The translations under genes and the position numbers were made by a program. DNA of 64,000 nt from Candidatus Thiodiazotropha sp. 'RUGA'. Its GTDB lineage: Bacteria > Pseudomonadota > Gammaproteobacteria > Chromatiales > Chromatiaceae. The stretch lies in contig JAEPDS010000011.1 in the NCBI GenBank assembly GCA_016842065.1, positions 1 through 64,000 on the forward strand, read 5' to 3'. Each line of letters opens with the position of its first letter. The stretch's first letter is position 1. Below, piece by piece: positions 57,438-64,000 of the stretch. The notes below the pieces were generated by a model that saw nothing but the letters and a program-made list of their open reading frames with translations, made no database searches and had not been told where the DNA came from.

Positions 57438-58184
57438 ATGTTGACGACTCGACAACTTTTCACATCGCTGCTGTTAAGCCTGATGGCCACCGGCTTAACA
57501 GCCCAGCAGACGGATCAGGGTTACACCAAAGAGCGGCAGAGAATGGTGCAAACCATTCAGCGGGAGGTGCGTCAAACCAGTGACTACCTTGAGAAGAAAC
57601 AGCTTGATGAACGGGTCATCGAAGCCTTGAAAACAGTTCCCCGGCATCTTTTTGTACCGGAAGCGCAGCGCCAATCAGCGTATCAAAACAGACCCTTGCC
57701 GATCGGCTATGGACAGACCATTTCACAACCCTACATCGTAGCCATCATGAGCGATCTGATCGCGCCTCAAGCGCAACATAAGGCGTTGGAGATCGGTACC
57801 GGCTCCGGCTATCAGGCCGCGGTGATGTCGCGTCTTGTGAAGCAGGTATTCTCCATGGAGATCGTCGAGCCTTTGGGCCAGCTTGCCAGGGAACGCCTGC
57901 AGGCGCTGGGCTATCGGAATATCGAGGTAGCCATCGAAGATGGCTATCACGGATGGGCTGCAGAGGCGCCTTTCGACATCATCATCGTTACTGCCGCTGC
58001 CAGCCATATCCCACCCCCACTGATCGAGCAGCTGAAACCCGGTGGCAAAATGATCATACCGGTGGGCAGCCGTTTTATGACTCAACAACTGTTGTTGGTG
58101 GACAAGGACCAGCAGAGTGAAGTGACCGTACGTCAGATTCTGCCGGTTCGCTTCGTACCGCTGATCAACAAGTCCGAGTTGTGA
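57438..58184 (+). CDS. pcm: protein-L-isoaspartate O-methyltransferase
   Basis: Start MLTTRQLFTSLLLS; QNRPLPIGYGQTISQPYIVAIMSDLI...LEIGTGSGYQAAVMSRL. Confidence 0.93.
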   Translation: MLTTRQLFTSLLLSLMATGLTAQQTDQGYTKERQRMVQTIQREVRQTSDYLEKKQLDERVIEALKTVPRHLFVPEAQRQSAYQNRPLPIGYGQTISQPYIVAIMSDLIAPQAQHKALEIGTGSGYQAAVMSRLVKQVFSMEIVEPLGQLARERLQALGYRNIEVAIEDGYHGWAAEAPFDIIIVTAAASHIPPPLIEQLKPGGKMIIPVGSRFMTQQLLLVDKDQQSEVTVRQILPVRFVPLINKSEL

Positions 58185-60634
58185 CCAAAAAAAGCGCACC
58201 GCCCTATCTCTCACTGATGCTGCTCTCCGCATCGGCGTTGGGATACGAGCTGTTGCTGATGCGCCTCTTTTCGATCATTCAATGGCACCATTTCGCCTAC
58301 CTGGTGATCGCTCTGGCACTGCTGGGTTACGGTATCAGCGGCAGTCTGCTGACCCTTAGACCAGCCATCGTAATACGCCGCTTCAATCAACTCTATGCTC
58401 TCGCGGTTCTGCTGTTTGCCTTCAGCAGCATCAGCGGGTTCATGTTCGCGCAATCGATCAGCTTCAATATCGAAGAGTTGTTTTGGAATCCCGTCCAGAT
58501 ACTCAGACTGATTCTGATCTTTCTGCTGCTGGCGCTGCCTTTTGCCTTTGCCGCCTCAGCCATCTGTATGACATTCATGCACTATCCGCGCAACACCGTC
58601 TCAAAACTCTATGCGGCGGATCTGATCGGCGCCGGCCTGGGTGCAATCCTCACCTTGATCGCGATCTATTATGTGATGCCGCAGAACTTACTGATCGGCC
58701 TGAGTCTGACCGGCGTGCTTGCAACACTGATCGCAATCTGGGAAACGAAGATCAAGCAAAAAGTGGTTCTGCAACTGCTGACTGTTGCTTTCACAGCACT
58801 CTTTTTCACCCTCATCCCAGAGATCAAACTCAACTACTCACCCTACAAAGCGCTGGCCCAGACCCTGAATGTCAAAGGCGCCAGCATCATCGATCAACGC
58901 ACCAGCCCGCTGGGCCATCTGACCCTGGTGACCAATCCCCAGATACCCTTCCGGCATGCACCTGGACTGAGTCTGCTCAACACGGCTGAACCGCTTGAGC
59001 AGATTGGTCTGTTCATCGATGGAGACAATCTGAGTGCCATCACCCGCTATCCACAAAGTCTTGAGGAGCTGAGCTATCTCGATCAGACCACTTCGGCACT
59101 GGCCTACCATCTTAAAAAACCTGACAAGCTGCTGGTGATCGGCAGTGGTACCGGATCAGACCTGTTGCAGGCTCACTACCACCGGGTTGAATCGATCGAG
59201 GCCCTGGAACTCAATCCGCAGATCGTCGAGTTGGTCAACCACGATTACAGATCCTTCGCCGGACCGGTCTACGACAATCCGTTCACTCAACTGCATATCA
59301 AAGAGGCCAGGGACCATCTGCTGCAGAGCCAACAGCGATACGACCTGATCAAGCTCTCATTGACCGAGGGCGCCAGCGCCTCGTCATCAGGACTGTATGC
59401 ACTCAACGAGAGTTACCTCTATACCCTGGAGGCGATGCAACTCTATCTTTCCAAGTTGCGTCCTGACGGTATCCTGTCGATAACCCGATGGGTCAAGCTG
59501 CCCCCCAGGGACAGCCTGAAGCTGTTTGCAACCGCTCACCAGGCTCTCCAGTCGATGCAACTTGATCAGATCGAAAAACGCCTGCTGATGATTCGTAACT
59601 GGCAGACCAGTACGTTGCTGATCAAGAATGGTCTGTTCACAAACCGGGAGCTGGAGAAAACAGAACAGTTCTGCCGTACTCGGCTGTTTGACCAGGCTTA
59701 CCACCATCAACTGAAAGCGGAGCAGAGCAATCGCTACAATCTGCTGAGCGAAGGCAGCTTTTATCAGGCGACCCGACAAATTGCCTCAGGTGAGTTGGAG
59801 AATCTGATTGAAAACTATAAGTTTGAACTGCAGCCCGCAACAGACGATCGCCCCTATTTCAATCACTTCTTTAAATGGCAGAGTTTTATCGAAGCGCTGA
59901 AGCTGCGCGGCAGTGGCGGCATGCCGCTGATCGAGTGGGGTTATGTGGTGTTACTGCTCAGCCTGGGGATCACCGGCCTGCTCAGCGGTTTACTGATCCT
60001 GCTGCCGCTGCTGCTGATGCCAAAAAGTCCATCGCTACCCGGCAGCAACAACCAGAGAGGATCCGTGATCGGCTATTTCGGCGCCATCGGCCTGGCATTT
60101 CTGCTGATTGAGATCGGTACCATTCAAAAGTTTCAGCTGTTTCTGCACCACCCGATCTACGCCATCGCCGCATCCCTGACCGCTTTTTTGTGTTTCTCGG
60201 GCTTGGGTAGTTATCTAAGCGAACGACTCGCCGAAAAGCAGAGCTACAGACGCAGCGCCGGCAAGGCGATCGTTGTCCTGAGTCTGATCGGTCTGGGGTA
60301 TCTACTCATACTCCCTGTACTGTTTGATGCCCTCATCCACCTCCCAATGGCAATAAAAATCGCAATCTCTATCCTGCTGATTGCGCCTATGGCAATCTGC
60401 ATGGGGATGCCGTTTCCGTTGGCGATCGCCGCCATGAAGCGGAACCGGGCAGAACAGATACCCTGGGCCTGGGGAATCAATGGCTACGCATCCGTGATCA
60501 GCGCCGGGCTCTCCACAGTGATTGCCATCCAGTATGGTTTCAAAACCGTCTTACTCTGTGCAATTCTGCTCTATCTGACAGCATTGATGACATTTCCTGA
60601 CAAGTCGACTGAAGGTGACTCGTGTAAGGGATAA
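58181..60634 (+). CDS. polytopic membrane protein with spermidine-synthase-like methyltransferase domain
   Basis: GTG start overlapping the pcm stop; N- and C-terminal TM bundles; KLLVIGSGTGSDLLQAHYHRVESIEALELNPQIVELV. Confidence 0.85.
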   Translation: MTKKSAPPYLSLMLLSASALGYELLLMRLFSIIQWHHFAYLVIALALLGYGISGSLLTLRPAIVIRRFNQLYALAVLLFAFSSISGFMFAQSISFNIEELFWNPVQILRLILIFLLLALPFAFAASAICMTFMHYPRNTVSKLYAADLIGAGLGAILTLIAIYYVMPQNLLIGLSLTGVLATLIAIWETKIKQKVVLQLLTVAFTALFFTLIPEIKLNYSPYKALAQTLNVKGASIIDQRTSPLGHLTLVTNPQIPFRHAPGLSLLNTAEPLEQIGLFIDGDNLSAITRYPQSLEELSYLDQTTSALAYHLKKPDKLLVIGSGTGSDLLQAHYHRVESIEALELNPQIVELVNHDYRSFAGPVYDNPFTQLHIKEARDHLLQSQQRYDLIKLSLTEGASASSSGLYALNESYLYTLEAMQLYLSKLRPDGILSITRWVKLPPRDSLKLFATAHQALQSMQLDQIEKRLLMIRNWQTSTLLIKNGLFTNRELEKTEQFCRTRLFDQAYHHQLKAEQSNRYNLLSEGSFYQATRQIASGELENLIENYKFELQPATDDRPYFNHFFKWQSFIEALKLRGSGGMPLIEWGYVVLLLSLGITGLLSGLLILLPLLLMPKSPSLPGSNNQRGSVIGYFGAIGLAFLLIEIGTIQKFQLFLHHPIYAIAASLTAFLCFSGLGSYLSERLAEKQSYRRSAGKAIVVLSLIGLGYLLILPVLFDALIHLPMAIKIAISILLIAPMAICMGMPFPLAIAAMKRNRAEQIPWAWGINGYASVISAGLSTVIAIQYGFKTVLLCAILLYLTALMTFPDKSTEGDSCKG

Positions 60635-60704
60635 AAACCGCTGCCAATCCAGCCTGTGATTGATTAGAATCCCCCCCAGCAGTTATCCCCTAGGAAATCC
60701 CAAG

Positions 60705-61523
60705 ATGGAGCAACAAGCCCTCGATTTCATCGTTTGGAATGTCGACCCCACACTGATTGCCTTTGCCGGACTGGAGATCCGCTGGTATGGCGCGCTCTTC
60801 GCACTGGCCTATCTTCTGGGCTATCAGACCATCTATTGGATCTATCAAAACGATGGCCGGGATGCCGCACACCTGGAACGCCTCTCCATCTATCTGGTGA
60901 TTGCGACAATCGCCGGTGCCCGGCTGGGTCACTGCCTGTTCTATGATCCAGCCTATTTTCTGGCTAATCCGTGGAAGATACCTGCCTTCTGGGAGGGGGG
61001 GTTGGCCAGTCATGGCGGCGGACTTGGGGTAATCCTCGCCCTCTATATCCACAAACGCCAGTCCGGTGAGACCTTTCTCTGGCTGCTCGACCGCTTCGCC
61101 ATACCGACCGCACTGGTGGGGATGCTGATTCGGCTGGGAAATCTGTTCAATTCGGAAATCTACGGCAATCCAACCAATCTTCCCTGGGCCTTCATCTTCG
61201 AACGGATCGACCAGATTCCGCGACACCCGGCACAGCTCTATGAGGCGATAGGCTATGGACTGATCTTTGTCGTATTGATGCTGTTCTACCGACGCATGCG
61301 CCTCAAGATTGAGGATGGATTGATCTTCGGCATGTTTCTGATCGGCGTCTTCACCACCCGGTTTTTGGTTGAGTTTGTTAAATCAAAACAAGCCGCTTAC
61401 ACCACCGATGTCTGGTTGAGCACAGGACAGTTACTCAGCCTGCCCTTTATCGCCGCCGGTATCGTATTGATCCTTCTGGCGCTCAGAAAAAGCGGCGACA
61501 AAAAAGAACGGCAGGCAGACTGA
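60705..61523 (+). CDS. lgt: prolipoprotein diacylglyceryl transferase
   Basis: Start MEQQALDFIVWNVDPTLIAFAGLEIRWYGALFALAYLLGY; ARLGHCLFYDPAYF; GGLASHGGGLGV; RLGNLFNSEIYG. Confidence 0.95.
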   Translation: MEQQALDFIVWNVDPTLIAFAGLEIRWYGALFALAYLLGYQTIYWIYQNDGRDAAHLERLSIYLVIATIAGARLGHCLFYDPAYFLANPWKIPAFWEGGLASHGGGLGVILALYIHKRQSGETFLWLLDRFAIPTALVGMLIRLGNLFNSEIYGNPTNLPWAFIFERIDQIPRHPAQLYEAIGYGLIFVVLMLFYRRMRLKIEDGLIFGMFLIGVFTTRFLVEFVKSKQAAYTTDVWLSTGQLLSLPFIAAGIVLILLALRKSGDKKERQAD

Positions 61524-61545
61524 CGGCAGTGATTGAGATTCCGCT

Positions 61546-62580
61546 TCAGAACCTGGCTTCATAGCGGACGTTGAAAATCAGGTCCGGCACCATATCGGTG
61601 GTCAAGTTCTCTCCCAGAGAGAGATCGATATGATCACCGCCCTGCAAAGGAATGGTCCCGCCAAACGTCAGCATCACCGCTGAGCCGCCCAGCTGATCTG
61701 ATTTACTGTGATAGAAGGGTGTGTGAGCATCGATCTGGGCCTTCAGGTCCAACCACTCATAGGCCCTCCAGTTGATCCCCAGGGTACCGAACATCACAAA
61801 TTCCCGCTGGTCCTCCTCGAGCACCTTCGCCTTGCCCATCAGCAGTACACCGACATGGCCGTAGCCGCCAAACGGCCAGCCCGCCATCAGCTTGCGGTCG
61901 GAACCGGTAAACCAGATCGACAGGTCAGGCGCACCGCTTCCCAGCAGTGAGTCCTCATCCCCGGTAGGCAGCTTCAACCCCATATGCATGGAAGCCTTCA
62001 TCTCTTCATCGGCCAGGACCACTTCCCTCGAGAGCTGTAGATGGATGTCACCGATTCCGCTGACCTCTTGCTGGATGTTGACTTCAGTCACCCCATTCCG
62101 GATATAGAGATAACGCAGCTGGTTCTGCGACCAGTCATCCCGGTCAGAGTTGGAAAAGCCAAACAGGTCGTGCCAGTTCTCAATCAGACTGTCCAACCCT
62201 CCCCCCCGATGGGACAGATAGGGTACTTCGACGCCGAGCTGCCAGCCCGAGCCGATTCCCCGCTGCCAGGTCAGGGCCAGCCGGTAGGTCTCCCCATCCA
62301 GGGTCACCTGCTCACTCTCCTCGACGGTCTCCATCGAGGTGTTGGCCACATCCAGTTGCAGACTGAGGCTGTTCTGTTCATCGTCGAGTATTTCAGAGGG
62401 GGTTGCCACCGGCAGGCCATGCAGCAGGGTGAAGGGATTCATATTGCGTACATGGAAAGGCTCCGGCTGGCTGGCCAGAACCACCCCACTCCCCAGGAAC
62501 AGCAACAGCATTGACCAGATTTTGATCAAAAACAGGGAATGCCCTTCCCAGGATCGACAGAACCGGTTAGTTTTACCCAT
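61546..62580 (-). CDS. DUF3187-type outer membrane protein
   Basis: FHVRNMNPFTLLHGLPVATPSEILDDEQNSLSLQLDVANTSME; C-terminal FNVRYEARF. Confidence 0.85.
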   Translation of the reverse strand: MGKTNRFCRSWEGHSLFLIKIWSMLLLFLGSGVVLASQPEPFHVRNMNPFTLLHGLPVATPSEILDDEQNSLSLQLDVANTSMETVEESEQVTLDGETYRLALTWQRGIGSGWQLGVEVPYLSHRGGGLDSLIENWHDLFGFSNSDRDDWSQNQLRYLYIRNGVTEVNIQQEVSGIGDIHLQLSREVVLADEEMKASMHMGLKLPTGDEDSLLGSGAPDLSIWFTGSDRKLMAGWPFGGYGHVGVLLMGKAKVLEEDQREFVMFGTLGINWRAYEWLDLKAQIDAHTPFYHSKSDQLGGSAVMLTFGGTIPLQGGDHIDLSLGENLTTDMVPDLIFNVRYEARF

Positions 62581-62971
62581 GAGCTAAAGCAAGAGACTGT
62601 GTTAGGTCGACCAACATGAGGGTGGTCAACAAGGCGTTTATTCTTGTTCAGTGGTGACTGTCTGCTAAATATTACATACAACCACAAAGTAAGTAACAGC
62701 TATGACCCTAGTTTTTATAATAAATTCCTTTAATACTTGAGAGATGGCGATCAGGTAGGATTGCACAAGGCTTAACCCAGCTTCAGCGTAGCCCCAAATC
62801 ATCAGTAAACCGTAGCGAGAAACTGCGACATCACATATGATTTACCTGTTTGGGCATTTTTTACCAACTTCCAGGATCAACCTGTGACTATGATCGCAAA
62901 CGCAACACACTAATTCATATAGATTTGTTTCTTCATTACACAGTTTTATTCATGACCCGGGAAATGACATC

Positions 62972-63499
62972 TTGAAGATCTTATTCCGCACGCTATTTCT
63001 CCTCGCCTGCTGCCTCAGCCTGCCCACATGGGCCGCTGATCCTGCCCAGGCTGGCCAGGGACTGGACAAACAGGTCGAGAGCTTGAAAAAGGCAGTGATC
63101 GAGTTGAACCGAGAACTCTTCATCCTTGAGGAAGAGCTGCTGTTTCCGGGGAATACCCAGGTCTCGGTATTTCTCTCCCTGGACATCGGTACCTACTTCA
63201 AACTCGATTCCGTACAAGTGCAGATCGATAACAAGGAGCTCTCCAACCATCTCTATACAGAGCGTGAACTGAAAGCGCTGCAACGGGGTGGTGTACAGCG
63301 GATCTATCTGGGGAATCTGAAAGCGGGTACCCATGAACTGGTTGCCTTCTTTACCGGCGTCGGGCCTAAAGGCCGGGATTACAAACGAGGCGCAACCGTC
63401 AGTTTCGAGAAAGGTCTGGGACCCAAGTACCTGGAGCTTAAGATCGTCGATAGCGCGGCACTGCAGCAGCCGGATTTCGAAATCCGGGAGTGGGAGTGA
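62972..63499 (+). CDS. exported hypothetical protein with coiled-coil N-terminus
   Basis: TTG start; signal peptide LFRTLFLLACCLSLPTWA; heptad-like QVESLKKAVIELNRELFILEEELL. Confidence 0.75.
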   Translation: MKILFRTLFLLACCLSLPTWAADPAQAGQGLDKQVESLKKAVIELNRELFILEEELLFPGNTQVSVFLSLDIGTYFKLDSVQVQIDNKELSNHLYTERELKALQRGGVQRIYLGNLKAGTHELVAFFTGVGPKGRDYKRGATVSFEKGLGPKYLELKIVDSAALQQPDFEIREWE

Positions 63500-63504
63500 G
63501 ATAG

Positions 63505-64000
63505 GTGCCACACGGTCTGATACCCCGTCTGCTCCTCACGACCTGCCTGGCCCTCCCGATCACCGCAAGCGCGGAGATAAAACCGGGAGAACCTCAGGAG
63601 TTGCGTGATCTGCACTATGGTGAAGCACTCTTCCAGCTCTACCAGGAGGCTTACTTCCCCGCCATTGTGCGTCTGCTCTCAGCAAGAAAGCAGGGGCTGA
63701 TGCAGAACTATGCGGATGAACCTGAGCTGCTGCTTGGTGGACTCTATCTGGCCTATGGCATGCCGGATACGGCGGAAAACCTGTTCAATCGGGTTCTGAA
63801 GACAACCGCCACCCCCGAAATCGAGAACAAGGCCTGGCTGCAGCTGGGCAAATCCCGTTTTCGCCGGGGAGAGGATCCTGCCGCCGCCAAGGCGTTGAGT
63901 CAGATCGGAACGGAACAGCCGATCGATGCAAAAGATGAAAAACAGCACCTTGAAGGGCTGATCGCACTGAAACGGAACAAGCCAACGGATGCGGTTGAAT
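63505..64000 (+). CDS. exported TPR-like protein, truncated by window end
   Basis: GTG start; VPHGLIPRLLLTTCLALPITASAEIKPGEPQELRDLHYGEALFQLYQEAYFPAIVRLL... open to the end of the window. Confidence 0.75.
   Translation, partial: MPHGLIPRLLLTTCLALPITASAEIKPGEPQELRDLHYGEALFQLYQEAYFPAIVRLLSARKQGLMQNYADEPELLLGGLYLAYGMPDTAENLFNRVLKTTATPEIENKAWLQLGKSRFRRGEDPAAAKALSQIGTEQPIDAKDEKQHLEGLIALKRNKPTDAVE

Noticed and set aside
1-64000. CRISPR arrays, rRNA and tRNA genes, integrase or transposase genes
   Set aside because: Looked for and not seen: no regularly spaced direct repeats, no rRNA- or tRNA-like sequence recognised by eye, no DDE, tyrosine or serine recombinase ORF in the track. tRNAscan and Infernal would be decisive.

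Overview
64 kb window of a gammaproteobacterial-type chromosome; the genus is not determinable from sequence alone. Backbone genes: a CusB/CusA-type heavy-metal RND efflux pair with a His-rich, repeated metal-binding N-terminus; a 2-oxoacid:ferredoxin oxidoreductase (korA/korB) whose subunit genes lie 18.7 kb apart; an OmpA-type lipoprotein; the full isc cluster (iscR-S-U-A-hscB-hscA-fdx-iscX) with cysE, trmJ and suhB; secF/secD/yajC; an extracytoplasmic redox-like cluster (DUF3570, DUF4266, TlpA, outer-membrane barrels, HzsA-like heme protein, LamG/cytochrome, Tat-signal DUF1501-like protein); an M1-like peptidase, pcm, a spermidine-synthase-like membrane protein, lgt and a DUF3187 protein. 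The accessory segment at ~8.3-27.0 kb sits between korB and korA. Its core (~10.9-18.7 kb) is an AT-rich array of small, co-oriented ORFs, most followed by an attC-like site: an integron cassette array with no integrase in the window (CALIN-like). The main candidate for an undescribed system is a 524-aa stand-alone reverse transcriptase (FNDD active site, long alpha-helical C-terminus) that is itself an attC-flanked cassette. Other notable signals are a 33-bp perfect inverted repeat bounding a 262-bp element, an intrinsic-terminator-like hairpin abutting the hscB start codon, and two copies of a ~100-bp palindromic element bracketing the redox cluster. All calls come from reading the sequence and the ORF track; no database search was run.
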